A stretch of DNA of 64,000 nucleotides. Source: Mycobacterium sp. DL440. GTDB taxonomy: Bacteria > Actinomycetota > Actinomycetes > Mycobacteriales > Mycobacteriaceae. Below, one piece after another: positions 54,643 to 63,619 of this stretch; position 1 is the stretch's first letter, and every line of letters begins with the position of its first letter. The position numbers and the translations under genes were made by a program. The stretch is taken from contig NZ_CP050191.1 of the NCBI RefSeq assembly GCF_011745145.1, positions 3,148,296 to 3,212,295 on the forward strand, written 5' to 3'. The notes below the pieces were generated by a model. It saw nothing but the letters and a program-made list of their open reading frames with translations, was not told where the DNA came from and ran no database searches.

Positions 54643-55836
54643 TTACAGCACGCCATCGGCGCGCAGACGATCGATTTCTTCAGCTGTCAGGCCCAGCAGC
54701 TCGTGGTAGACCTCGGAGTTGTGTTCACCGAGGCGAGGGCCCAGCGAGTCCACCCTCCCGGCGTACCCCGAGAACCGCGGGACCGGCGCCTGCACCGTCA
54801 TGGCGCCGAGTTCGTCGTCGGTGACCGATACGAACACCTTGCGGTGCCGCAGTTGCTCGTCAGCCACCAGGTCGGCGATCTCGTACACCGGCGCCGCGGC
54901 CACTTCGGCGGCCTCGAACACCGCCATCGCTTCTGACAAGGTTCGTGCGGCAACCCATTCCGCCACTACCGCATCAACTTCGGCAGCGCGCGCCAGCCGG
55001 CGTTGCGGATCGGAGAAATCGGCGTCGGACACCAGGTCGTCGCGTCCGATGGCGCGAAACACCCTCAGCGCCAAGCCCGGCGAGCTACCGGACATGGCCA
55101 ACCATCGCCCGTCGGAGGTGCGGTAGGTGTTGCGGGGCGCCGATATGTCCCAGCGATTGCCGGCCCGGCGTGGAACGATACCGAGCTGGTCATAGCCCAG
55201 TAGGTTCTGCTCCAGCAGTCGAGCCAGCGGGTCAACGAGATTGATGTCGATCAGCTGTCCGCCGGCTCCGTGTACGTCTCGGTGGTAGAGCGCCATCATC
55301 ACTGCGTACGCGGCGTTCAGCGAGGCCACACCGTCGGCCAGCATGAACGGAGGCAGCGTGGGCGGTCCTTCGGCTTCGCCTGTCACATGGGCGAATCCGC
55401 TCATCGCCTCGCCCAACGTGCCGAAACCGGGGCGCTCACTCTTGGGGCCGGACAGTCCGTACCCGGTGATGTGCAGCATCACGATGCGGTCGTTGATCAT
55501 TCGCAACGAGTCGTAATCCAATCCCCATTTGGCCAGTGTCTGCGGCCTGGTGTTGACGATGACGACATCCGACTTCTCGACCAGGCGCCGTACCAGGTCC
55601 TGCCCCTCGGCCATCCGCAGATTGGCCGTCACCGATTTCTTGTTGCGGGACACCGACTTCCACATCAACCCGACGCCGCCGCGTTGGTTGCCCCACGTGC
55701 GGATGGGATCGCCCTGACCGGGCTGTTCGACTTTGATGACATCAGCGCCGAACTCGCCCAGATATGTCGCGGCGAGTGGGGCTGCGGCGAGGGTGGCGAG
55801 GTCGAGCACGCGAATGCCGCTGAGCATGCCGCCCAT
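54643..55836 (-). CDS. CaiB/BaiF family CoA-transferase (class III)
   Basis: 397 residues. The N-terminal IRVLDLATLAAAPLAATYLGEFGADVIKVEQP block is the class III CoA-transferase start. The catalytic Asp lies in the LADGVASLNAAYAVMMALYHR region and the LGYDQLG segment follows. It moves CoA between carboxylic acids. The ATG is adjacent to the monooxygenase stop with no gap; ATG 55827 is an alternative. Confidence 0.9.
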   Translation of the reverse strand: MGGMLSGIRVLDLATLAAAPLAATYLGEFGADVIKVEQPGQGDPIRTWGNQRGGVGLMWKSVSRNKKSVTANLRMAEGQDLVRRLVEKSDVVIVNTRPQTLAKWGLDYDSLRMINDRIVMLHITGYGLSGPKSERPGFGTLGEAMSGFAHVTGEAEGPPTLPPFMLADGVASLNAAYAVMMALYHRDVHGAGGQLIDINLVDPLARLLEQNLLGYDQLGIVPRRAGNRWDISAPRNTYRTSDGRWLAMSGSSPGLALRVFRAIGRDDLVSDADFSDPQRRLARAAEVDAVVAEWVAARTLSEAMAVFEAAEVAAAPVYEIADLVADEQLRHRKVFVSVTDDELGAMTVQAPVPRFSGYAGRVDSLGPRLGEHNSEVYHELLGLTAEEIDRLRADGVL

Positions 55837-57195
55837 CTACGACGCAGATCTGGTGAGTGCGCCGGCAGGCCGATCCAGACCCAGGTGGTCTCGCAGGGTG
55901 GATCCGGTGTACTCGGTGCGGAACAATCCCCGATGTTGCAGCTCGGGCACCACCATGCGCACGAAGTCCTCGTACGATCCCGGGGAATGCGTTGCAGCCA
56001 TGACGAATCCGTCGCAGGCTCCGCTGGTGAACCACTCCTCCATCTGGTCGGCCACCTGCCTGCCGGTGCCTACGAAGCGCGGGCCCTGCAGCAGGGTCGC
56101 ACGATGTCCCGCCAGATCGCGCACCGTTACCGTGTCCCCGCCAATATGAGCGCGCAGGCTCTGCACCAATCCCCGGATGCCCGAGACCGACGCGATGAGC
56201 TCATCGGTCACCGGGTCGTCGAGGCGGTGTTGGGCGAAATCGTAGTTCATGAGCTCCGACAGCAGGGTCAGCGATGCCATGGGGTCCACCAGGTCATTGA
56301 GGAACATGTCCTCACGTTCCTTGGCATGGGACTCCGTCTCTCCCACCACGGCATAGGCCATCGGGCAGATCCGCACCGAGGCCGGATCACGGCCTGCCTC
56401 AGCGATGCGGGCTTTCTGATCGCCGTAATGCGAACGGGCCACGTCGATTCCGGGATCACCGGTGAAGATGAGATCAGCCCAGCGCGAAGCGAACTCGCGT
56501 CCACGGCCCGAGGATCCCGCTTGCAGGACCACCGGCCGGCCCTGCGGTGTGCGCGGAACCGTCAGCGGGCCTCGCGCGGAGAAGTAGCGGCCGACGTGCC
56601 CGAGTTCGTGCACTTTGCCCGGGTCGGCATAGTGCCCAGAGGCTCGGTCGTGCTGGATAGCGCCGTCCTCCCAGGTGTCCCAGAGACCCGCGACGACGTC
56701 GAGAAATTCGTCGGCGCGGTCATAGCGCTCGTCATGACCGAGATGCGCGTTGACCCCGAAATTCTGTGCCTCGCTGTCGTTTACCGAAGTCACCACGTTC
56801 CATGCCGCGCGTCCCCGAGACAGGTGGTCGAGTGTGGCGAAGGTCCGGGCCACATGGAATGGGGCGTAATAGGTGGTCGAGTAGGTTGCGCCCAGCCCGA
56901 TGTGCGAAGTGGTCTGCGCGAGGACTCCGAGGATGACACTCAAATCCAGCTTGACCGGGCGGGCACCATAGCGGACGGCCTCGGCGACAGATCCCCCATA
57001 GATTCCCGGCATCGCCAGCCGGTCGTCGAAGAACATCAGGTCAAAGCAACCTTCTTCGAGCTGCCTGCCGATCTTCGCGTAATAGGACGCGTCGAGGTAT
57101 CCGTGTTCGGTCGCTGGGTGACGCCACGAGCCGGCGTACACCGAGGTGCTTCCTGCCTGCATGAATGCCACGAGGGCCATCTGATCGGTACGCAT
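55837..57195 (-). CDS. FMN-dependent monooxygenase, NtaA/SnaA/DszA (bacterial luciferase-like) family
   Basis: 452 residues. NtaA-type features: HPATEHGYLDASYYAKIGRQLEEG, FFDDRLAMPGIYGG, AAWNVVTSVND, VVLQAGSSGRGREFASRWADLIFT and MEEWFTSGACDGFV. Members oxidise sulfur- or nitrogen-containing carbon sources using reduced flavin from a partner reductase, none of which is adjacent. First gene of the operon, with a leaderless promoter. Together with CaiB and the CoA lyase it points to catabolism of an unidentified acid. Confidence 0.9.
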   Translation of the reverse strand: MRTDQMALVAFMQAGSTSVYAGSWRHPATEHGYLDASYYAKIGRQLEEGCFDLMFFDDRLAMPGIYGGSVAEAVRYGARPVKLDLSVILGVLAQTTSHIGLGATYSTTYYAPFHVARTFATLDHLSRGRAAWNVVTSVNDSEAQNFGVNAHLGHDERYDRADEFLDVVAGLWDTWEDGAIQHDRASGHYADPGKVHELGHVGRYFSARGPLTVPRTPQGRPVVLQAGSSGRGREFASRWADLIFTGDPGIDVARSHYGDQKARIAEAGRDPASVRICPMAYAVVGETESHAKEREDMFLNDLVDPMASLTLLSELMNYDFAQHRLDDPVTDELIASVSGIRGLVQSLRAHIGGDTVTVRDLAGHRATLLQGPRFVGTGRQVADQMEEWFTSGACDGFVMAATHSPGSYEDFVRMVVPELQHRGLFRTEYTGSTLRDHLGLDRPAGALTRSAS

Positions 57196-57201
57196 GATCG
57201 A

Positions 57202-57230
57202 AATCTAACATCTGATATATCAGATATCAA
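57202..57230 (-). promoter_or_regulatory. Promoter of the monooxygenase operon, leaderless
   Basis: Minus strand: TTGATA, 17 nt, TAGATT, with exactly 6 nt to the ATG at 57195. The predicted transcript starts on the A of ATG. Confidence 0.7.
57210..57225. promoter_or_regulatory. Perfect 16-bp palindrome ATCTGATATATCAGAT, GntR operator
   Basis: It fills the spacer between -35 and -10 of the monooxygenase promoter, and lies between that operon and the divergent FCD-type GntR gene, as expected for a repressor site. Confidence 0.72.
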
Positions 57231-57263
57231 GGGTACCGTACGCCATGCCGGTACGCTGCACGG

Positions 57264-57920
57264 ATGACGTCGCCGTTGGATATCTCGGGCACCGTGCGCG
57301 AACGCGCGGCGCGCGAACTGCGCGACCGGATCATCACCGGCACCTTGGCTCCCGGGACCCGCATCGACCTCGACGCGATCACCGAAGAGTTCGCCACCAG
57401 CCGCACCCCGGTCCGCGAGGCGCTGCTGGAACTCTCGTTCGAGGGGCTGGTGCGGGTCGCACCTCGCAGCGGGATCACCGTCATCGGCGTCAACTCCGAA
57501 GACGTCACCGACAGCTTCACCATCCTCGGTGTCCTCACCGGCCAGGCCGCCGCCTGGGCCGCCCGACGGGTCACCCCCGAGGAGCTCGCCCGGCTACGCA
57601 AGCTCGCGGCCGACGTCGCCCGGCGGTCGGGCGAGGACAGCATCGGCGAAGCCAATTGGCTGTTCCACCAGGAGATCCACCGAGCCGCGCACTCCCCACG
57701 GCTGCTGACCCAGATAAAGCAGGCCGCGCGGGTGGTGCCGTCGAATTTCCTGACAGTGTTTCCCGAGCATGAGAAGCACTCGCTCGACGAACATGAGCAG
57801 CTACTCGACGCCCTGGAGGCCAAGAACGCCGAGGCCGCCCGCACCATCGCCGAACGCCACGTCTTGGAAGCCGGTCGCTCGTTGGTGGCCTGGCTGGATG
57901 CTCAGGCCGCCACGAGCTGA
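57264..57920 (+). CDS. GntR-family (FCD) transcriptional regulator
   Basis: 218 residues. The wHTH (residues 10-75) contains LRDRIITGTLAPGTRIDLDAI and TSRTPVREALLELSFEGLV. The FCD domain (about 85-210) has EANWLFHQEIHRAAHSPRL, the Asp/His ligand pattern. Divergent from the monooxygenase operon and separated by its probable operator. TACGCT sits 6 nt before the ATG, suggesting another leaderless start. It convergently meets metE 10 nt downstream. Confidence 0.9.
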   Translation: MTSPLDISGTVRERAARELRDRIITGTLAPGTRIDLDAITEEFATSRTPVREALLELSFEGLVRVAPRSGITVIGVNSEDVTDSFTILGVLTGQAAAWAARRVTPEELARLRKLAADVARRSGEDSIGEANWLFHQEIHRAAHSPRLLTQIKQAARVVPSNFLTVFPEHEKHSLDEHEQLLDALEAKNAEAARTIAERHVLEAGRSLVAWLDAQAATS

Positions 57921-57930
57921 CCCGCTCCCG

Positions 57931-60207
57931 CTATCCCGCGCGCACCTTCACCGCCGCGTCCACAAGGTGCTTGAGCGACTCGGTCACCTCGTCGGTGGTA
58001 CGGGTCTTCAAGCCGCAGTCCGGGTTGACCCAGAGCCGTTCGGCAGGAACAGCATCGAGCGCCTCCCGAAGCGACGTGGCAATCTCCTCGACCCCGGGGA
58101 CTCTTGGTGAGTGGATGTCGTAGACACCAGGTCCGACGCTGTTGGAGAAACCGACAGCGTTGAGGTCACCGAGCACCTCCATGTGTGACCGGGCCGCCTC
58201 GATCGAGGTCACATCGGCATCGAGATCCGCGATTGCGCCGATCACCTCGCCGAACTCCGAATAGCACAGATGGGTGTGGATCTGGGTGGAATCGTCCACC
58301 CCGGAGGTGGACAACCGAAAGGCCTCCACCGCCCAGTTCAGGTACGCCTCTTTGTCTTTCGAACGCAGCGGCAGCAACTCGCGCAGCGCCGGCTCGTCGA
58401 CCTGGATGATCGCGATGCCGGCCGTCTGCAGATCGACGGTCTCGTCCCGAATCGCCAGGGCCACCTGCGCGGCGGTGTCCGCCAGCGGCTGATCGTCGCG
58501 GACGAACGACCAGGCCAGAATAGTGACCGGACCGGTGAGCATGCCCTTGACGGGCTTGTCGGTGAGTGACTGTGCGTACGTGATCCACTCGACCGTCATC
58601 GGCTTCCGTCGCGCCACGTCCCCGTAGAGGATCGGCGGGCGCACGCACCGGCTGCCGTAGGACTGCACCCAGCCGTTCTGCGTGGCGAAGAACCCGTCGA
58701 GCTGCTCGGCGAAGTACTGCACCATGTCGTTGCGCTCGGGCTCGCCGTGCACCAGCACGTCGAGTCCCAAGTCCTCTTGCAGCTTGATGACATTGGCGAT
58801 CTCGGCCTTCATCCGGCGCTCATACTCTGCGGCGTCGATCTTGCCGGACCTGAGATCGGCTCGGGCAATACGTATGGCCGAGGTCTGCGGGTAGGACCCG
58901 ATCGTGGTAGTGGGCAGAGCAGGCAGCTTCAGGCGGTCCTGCTGGGCGACGCGACGCTGATCGGCCGGTCCACGCGTGGCGCCGGAGGCGGCGATCGCCG
59001 AGATGCGTTCCCGGACTTGGCCGTTGTTGAGTCGCGGATCGGACTTGCGCGACTCGATGGCGGCGTTGGACGCGGTGATCTCAGCCGAGATCGCGTCCCG
59101 CCCCTGTCCGAGACCGCGCGCCAGGGCCACCACTTCAGTGACCTTCTCGAACCCGAATGCCAGCCAACTACGCAGCGCCGCATCGATATCCGGCTCCGCA
59201 TCGAGCGTATACGGCACATGCAACGTCGAGCACGACGTGGAGACTGCCACCGCCGCCGCAGATTCCCGCAGCGCGGCCAGGGTTGCCAGCGTCCCGCCCA
59301 AGTCAGTGCGCCAGATGTTGCGGCCGTCGACCACACCGGCCACCAGGAGTTTGTCGGTCAGTTCCGGGACCGCTGCCAGCGATGCAGCGGAGCCGGCCAC
59401 CAGATCGAGACCAATGCCCTCGACCGGGGTGCGGGCCAGCGCAGGCAGCGCATCCGTCAGCTCCCCGAAGTACGTCGCGACGAACACCGAAGGCCGCTTG
59501 TTCAGCGCACCGAGTCGCGAGTACGTCCGCTCGGCAAGCTCGGCGGTGTCGTCCAGGGTGTCGGTCACCAACACGGGCTCGTCGAACTGGACCCAACCGA
59601 CGCCCTCGTCAGCCAGCAATCCCAGCAGTTCGGCGTAGACCTCGACGAGCTCGTCCAACCGGGAGATGGGGGCACCGGCTCCCTCGACCGCCTTGGCCAG
59701 CGCCAGGAAGGTGATCGGGCCGACGATCACCGGCCGGGCCGGGATCCCCTGCGCCCGTGCTTCTTCCAGCTCACCCAGCACCTTGGTCGGATCGAGCGCG
59801 AACGACGTGTCGGGACCCAGTTCGGGCACGATGTAGTGGTAGTTCGTATCGAACCATTTGGTCATCTCCAGCGGAGCGATGTCGTCGTTCCCGCGGGCGG
59901 CAGCGAAATAGCGGTCGAGATCATCGGCGATGCCGTGTACCCGGGTCGGCAGGGCACCCACCAGAACGGCGGTATCGAGCATCTGGTCGTAGTAGGAGAA
60001 GGTGTTGACCGGGACCGAGTCCAGTCCGGCGGCAACCAGCGACGCCCAGGTGTCGCGGCGCAGAGTAGCAGCGACGGACTCGAGTTCGTCACGATCGATT
60101 CGGCCGGCCCAGTATTTCTCGACGGCGCGCTTGAGTTCACGGTGGGGGCCGATTCGGGGCGACCCGAGAATGGTGGCGGTGAAGAATGGTGCTGCGGTTG
60201 TACTCAT
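57931..60207 (-). CDS. metE: Cobalamin-independent methionine synthase MetE
   Basis: About 758 residues, the standard MetE length. The N-terminal folate-side repeat starts [20 protein letters not shown]. The C-terminal zinc site is visible as [12 protein letters not shown] and NPDCGLKTR, and [13 protein letters not shown] is the substrate loop. It transfers methyl from methyl-THF-triglutamate to homocysteine. ATG 60207 is used; the frame extends upstream to 60375 through the leader but lacks family similarity. It is preceded by a cobalamin riboswitch. Confidence 0.96.
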   Translation of the reverse strand: MSTTAAPFFTATILGSPRIGPHRELKRAVEKYWAGRIDRDELESVAATLRRDTWASLVAAGLDSVPVNTFSYYDQMLDTAVLVGALPTRVHGIADDLDRYFAAARGNDDIAPLEMTKWFDTNYHYIVPELGPDTSFALDPTKVLGELEEARAQGIPARPVIVGPITFLALAKAVEGAGAPISRLDELVEVYAELLGLLADEGVGWVQFDEPVLVTDTLDDTAELAERTYSRLGALNKRPSVFVATYFGELTDALPALARTPVEGIGLDLVAGSAASLAAVPELTDKLLVAGVVDGRNIWRTDLGGTLATLAALRESAAAVAVSTSCSTLHVPYTLDAEPDIDAALRSWLAFGFEKVTEVVALARGLGQGRDAISAEITASNAAIESRKSDPRLNNGQVRERISAIAASGATRGPADQRRVAQQDRLKLPALPTTTIGSYPQTSAIRIARADLRSGKIDAAEYERRMKAEIANVIKLQEDLGLDVLVHGEPERNDMVQYFAEQLDGFFATQNGWVQSYGSRCVRPPILYGDVARRKPMTVEWITYAQSLTDKPVKGMLTGPVTILAWSFVRDDQPLADTAAQVALAIRDETVDLQTAGIAIIQVDEPALRELLPLRSKDKEAYLNWAVEAFRLSTSGVDDSTQIHTHLCYSEFGEVIGAIADLDADVTSIEAARSHMEVLGDLNAVGFSNSVGPGVYDIHSPRVPGVEEIATSLREALDAVPAERLWVNPDCGLKTRTTDEVTESLKHLVDAAVKVRAG

Positions 60208-60344
60208 GACGACGTCCTTCAACGTGCGGGGATGGCCACCGCCAGGAGACGTCGAACCGAACGCAGCCACCCACCTCGAGTGGACCGCCTTCGGCCACTG
60301 CCTATTCCGCGAGGCGATGAACCACCGGACGCGGCGCGCCCGGT

Positions 60345-60515
60345 ACGGCTGGCAGGTCTTCGGACTCACAGGCACGCACGAAAGCCGTGCACCTACTGGC
60401 CGTCGCTTCCCAGCCGCAGATCCCTGCGTGCCAGTGCTGATGACGGCGGTCGTTCCTGCATACCGCTGCGGGACAGTCCCGGATTCTCACCGGGTTCCCT
60501 CTCACGTCGCATCTG
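60345..60515 (-). ncRNA. Cobalamin riboswitch controlling metE
   Basis: Read on the minus strand it contains GGGAACCCGGTGAGAATCC, then GGGACTGTCCCGC with the CAGCGGT box, and near the 3' end GAGTCCGAAGACCTGCC, the conserved B12-box sequences. It lies about 140 nt upstream of the metE start. With adequate B12 it should repress this B12-independent enzyme so that MetH is used. Confidence 0.92.
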
Positions 60516-60608
60516 AATCAGCCTGCGGCGCTCGATACCGGCACCGCCAAACACTCCGGCGCCGACAAACCAGCTGCGCGGCTCAGACTACCTGGTGGTG
60601 AGCACCGC

Positions 60609-61283
60609 TCACCGAGGCATCGCGGCCTTGATCTTGTCCACCACATCGGCGGCCTGGGTGACCGTCGAGCCGTCTGGCTTGCAGGCCTGGATGTCCATGA
60701 CGAGGTTGGCGGCGACGGCCAGCGCTCGTTGGCAGGCGCGGGTCTGGTCCCCGTTGACGCGGGTGAACGGGAGGGTGAGCTCGTCCTCGGTCCGGGTGAG
60801 CTGGCCGCTCTTCCATTTGGGCAGCGGGTCACCGTTGAGCGTGATGTTCACTTTGTGGTCGGTGCACTTGGACCAACGGTCTGCCGACTGGTTGAGGAAA
60901 TCGTCGGCGTCCTGCGGCGACGGGAAGATGACCACCGACTGCACCAGTAGGTTGTTCCAGTTGTCGTTGTCGGGCGCGCGCAGCAGCACCTGGCGCATAG
61001 CAGCCCAGTGATCTTCGTAGATGGCGGCCTCGTCGACCTGCCAGGCACCGAGGCAGTTCAAGTTGGGCAGGAGGTTGCGATGGTCGCCCATCTCGGTGAC
61101 CGGAGGGTGCGCCGTCATCCCCTCGGTCCCCATCAGGGTGTTGACCTCGTCCGTGCTCAGCAGCAGTCCTTCTAGTGCCGACTTGGGCACGTCCTTCGGC
61201 GGCCCCAGTGGCGCGTCACCGCGGCCGGCGCAACTAGTTGCCAGCAGCACGAGCATGAGTAACGAAATCGAAAGGCGGATCAC
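60609..61283 (-). CDS. PknH-sensor-domain-like lipoprotein
   Basis: 224 residues. The N-terminal signal has a lipobox ending LLATSC, lipidated at about Cys18, so it is anchored outside the membrane. The mature part resembles the extracellular PknH sensor domain: LSTDEVNTLMG start, NLNCLGAWQ, WSKCTDHKVN and RACQRALAVAANLVMDIQAC, with four cysteines likely in two disulfides. Such lipoproteins are common in mycobacteria; ligand unknown. Same strand as the next secreted protein, 14 nt apart, so possibly cotranscribed. Confidence 0.85.
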   Translation of the reverse strand: MIRLSISLLMLVLLATSCAGRGDAPLGPPKDVPKSALEGLLLSTDEVNTLMGTEGMTAHPPVTEMGDHRNLLPNLNCLGAWQVDEAAIYEDHWAAMRQVLLRAPDNDNWNNLLVQSVVIFPSPQDADDFLNQSADRWSKCTDHKVNITLNGDPLPKWKSGQLTRTEDELTLPFTRVNGDQTRACQRALAVAANLVMDIQACKPDGSTVTQAADVVDKIKAAMPR

Positions 61284-61297
61284 AGTAATCCTCTATG

Positions 61298-61885
61298 TCA
61301 GGCGTGCGTGCCTGCGGCGGCGCAGGCCATCTGCGCATTGTTGGCGTCGGTGTTGAGCTGGGTGGCGGTGTCATTGAGCGATTGACCGCCGGTCCGCAGC
61401 CCCATCTTCAGCAGCAGCTTCGTGGCACCGAAAGACCATGACCGCATCGGGTTGGCAATGTCGGGCGAGAGTCCCGGTGTGCCAGCAGCATTCATCGCCG
61501 ACGAGGCGGCTTCGCGCAGGGCCGTCCGGCCACTCGTGTTCGTGGTGCTGATCGTTGGATCCCCGTAGTCGGGGCGCTCCACTCCTTCAATGGAATCCGC
61601 GAAGTCGCCGTAGAAGGTCGATGCCGAATCAAGAGCGTCGGCAAACGTCGAGCAAGCCGTAACCGCCGGCACGCCAGGGTCATCCGTGCCCGCAACCGGC
61701 ACCGGGACCGCAACCGGCGCAGCCGGCGTCACCGGAGGCAACTCGGGTACGCCAGGCGCGGACGGCCCCGGAGCGCCGGCCTCATCACCGGGTTCGGCGA
61801 GTGCCGTGGGCATGGCACCGAACCCAATGCTGAAGGCAATGAGCAGCGAAGCGATCCCTCGCTCATACACCTGAGACGACCTCAA
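61298..61885 (-). CDS. Secreted protein of unknown function
   Basis: 195 residues. A signal peptide (SLLIAFSIGFGAMPTALA, cleavage after ALA near residue 30) leads to a Pro/Ala/Val-rich linker (about 31-75) and a helical domain (about 78-195) with two cysteines, in VTACSTF and near the C-terminus. I recognise no known domain. Conserved in appearance with mycobacterial hypothetical secreted proteins. Upstream of the lipoprotein gene in the same direction. Confidence 0.75.
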   Translation of the reverse strand: MRSSQVYERGIASLLIAFSIGFGAMPTALAEPGDEAGAPGPSAPGVPELPPVTPAAPVAVPVPVAGTDDPGVPAVTACSTFADALDSASTFYGDFADSIEGVERPDYGDPTISTTNTSGRTALREAASSAMNAAGTPGLSPDIANPMRSWSFGATKLLLKMGLRTGGQSLNDTATQLNTDANNAQMACAAAGTHA

Positions 61886-62303
61886 CGATTCCTCCGTCAG
61901 TCGGATAGCAGTTCGGCGCCAAGCGCCACAATTGACGTCCGCGCCTCATCGACGCATCTGCCGTCCCCCCGGATCACCTCACCGTCGGGGGTTCACATGT
62001 CCAAAAGGTGAACACCCGGCCAACCTGTTGCCCCTAACGGTCGTCCATCGTGTGCTGGCCGTCGTCTCCGATGCCTCATGTATGTAATGCGCTGCCGCGC
62101 AAGCTATTTCCCAGCAATCCCACAGGTTCGGGAATTCCAGCCGGACGGAAACGCGGTGGCAGCTGTTGGGACATTGTTCACCAATTCGAAACGCGACCGG
62201 TTAATGATTCGTCGCGACAGATTCCTTGGGCCCATTGGCTTCTGACGACCACGGCGCGTCGCAGAAGGACAGGGCCCAAAACCACGAGAGGCGCAAGTTC
62301 ACG
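61886..62303. other. Intergenic region upstream of the broken mspA copy
   Basis: About 420 bases without a gene. It holds an inverted repeat GTTCAC-N11-GTGAAC at 61991-62013, function unknown. The DNA just before 62304 (from about 62286) is repeated upstream of the next porin gene at 62884-62904. Confidence 0.6.
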
Positions 62304-62830
62304 CATGTTGAGTCGTTTTGCCCTGGCACGTGGCCGTGGTCGGCTCCAACGAGACCCTGCTGCCGGTCGCCCCGCTGACCACCGCGATCTCGTCACGTGA
62401 GTACCTCGTCGGCGGCACCTTCAACGGGAAGGTCTCCGGCGGTGGCAAGACCAAGCTGACCGGCGGCACGCTGGAGGCCGGGGCTCAGATCGGTTGCGGC
62501 ATCATCAGCGACGAGACGGAGATCAACCCCGGGCTCAGCTTTTCGCCGAGCCTCAAGATCCCGTTCACCGGGTCCGCGGGCGATGTCGGCGCCGGCACCG
62601 GTATCAGCTTGCAGGGCAAGGTGTACCTGAAGCCGGGAACGGTCACCATCGTCCCGATCGACAAGAAGTCGTTCAAGGGCACCGGTACCCGCGTGACCAT
62701 CACGGGCGTTCGCATCAAGTTCGATCAGTGCGCGGGGCAGTCGTTCATTCGCACCTACGCGACGCTGACCAGCTCGACCGACAACACCGACGACGTCATC
62801 ACGTACCTCGGCGTCACCAAGGCCGTCTGA
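62304..62830 (+). pseudogene. MspA-family porin, broken by an internal deletion
   Basis: Begins ATGTTGAGTCGTTTTGCCCTGG like the intact neighbour (ATGTTGAATCGTTTCGCC), but then jumps directly to sequence coding WHVAVVGSNETLLPVAPLTTA in another frame. Comparison with 62905-63588 shows loss of roughly 150 nt encoding the signal peptide and the first mature residues, plus a frameshift. The downstream MspA domain to ITYLGVTKAV is otherwise intact. A TTG at 62318 could in theory express a cytosolic remnant, which would not reach the outer membrane. Confidence 0.8.
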
Positions 62831-62904
62831 CACCGACCATGACTCGCACCGATCACGACGTTGATCCCTCGGATTCGAAACCCATGAGAGGCACAAGTTC
62901 CCGC

Positions 62905-63588
62905 ATGTTGAATCGTTTCGCCACCCTGGCTGCAGTATGTCTGTTGGTCCCGGCCGCGTTGGCACCGCTTGCGTCGGCCGACCCGCCACCGCCGCCGCCG
63001 GCGGACCCAGCCGTTGACGCCGGCCCACCTCCGGACAACGGACTCGTCGCCTCAGCCGAGCCGGGCGTCGTCACCACCCCGGACGGGTGGAAGCTCACGG
63101 TGTCCGCCGCCAATGAGAGTCAGCTGCCCGTAGCGCCGCTGACCACCGCGGCATCGTCTCGCGAATACCTGGTCGCGGCCACGTTCACCGGCACCGTCAC
63201 CGGCGGCGGGTCAACGTCGCTGAACGGCGGCACCCTGGACACCGGCTACCAGATCGGCTGCGGCATCGAACTCGGCCAGGTCCGCCTCATCGGTTCGATC
63301 GGTCTCAGCACGTCGGGATCGACGCTGGCAGGCATCATTCCGACCGGTGTGAGCATGCCGATGTCGGGCACCATCGAGATCCACGCCAAGCCCGGCACCG
63401 TCACCAATGTCTCGGTGAACAAGAAGTCGTTCAAGGCGGCGCCGGTACGCGTCACGGTGAAGGACGTCCACATCAAGATTGACGGCTGCGTGGGCCAGTC
63501 CTTCCTGCGCTCGTACGCGACGCTGACCAGTTCCACCACCGACACCGACGATGTGGTGGCTTATTACGGCGTCACCAAGGCAGTCTGA
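62905..63588 (+). CDS. MspA-family outer-membrane porin-like protein
   Basis: About 227 residues. Signal peptide (MLNRFATLAAVCLLVPAALAPLASA), then a proline-rich linker (DPPPPPPADPAVD) and an MspA domain with DGWKLTVSAANESQLPVAPL, YQIGCGIELG and VRVTVKDVHIKIDGCVGQSF. Two Cys in the domain could form a disulfide, absent from MspA itself. ATG 62905 is chosen because GAGAGG precedes it in both tandem copies, while the earlier ATG 62884 is ACG in the first copy. Tandem neighbour is the broken copy, with about 75 bp between. Confidence 0.85.
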   Translation: MLNRFATLAAVCLLVPAALAPLASADPPPPPPADPAVDAGPPPDNGLVASAEPGVVTTPDGWKLTVSAANESQLPVAPLTTAASSREYLVAATFTGTVTGGGSTSLNGGTLDTGYQIGCGIELGQVRLIGSIGLSTSGSTLAGIIPTGVSMPMSGTIEIHAKPGTVTNVSVNKKSFKAAPVRVTVKDVHIKIDGCVGQSFLRSYATLTSSTTDTDDVVAYYGVTKAV

Positions 63589-63619
63589 CGGGCTGGACGT
63601 GAAAGCGAAACACGGAGGC

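Noticed and set aside
55270..57267. 665-residue open frame on the plus strand
   Set aside because: Shadow of the CaiB and monooxygenase genes, which have clear family motifs; no recognisable features of its own.
58747..60516. 589-residue open frame on the plus strand across metE
   Set aside because: Antisense of metE and its riboswitch, caused by high GC at third positions.
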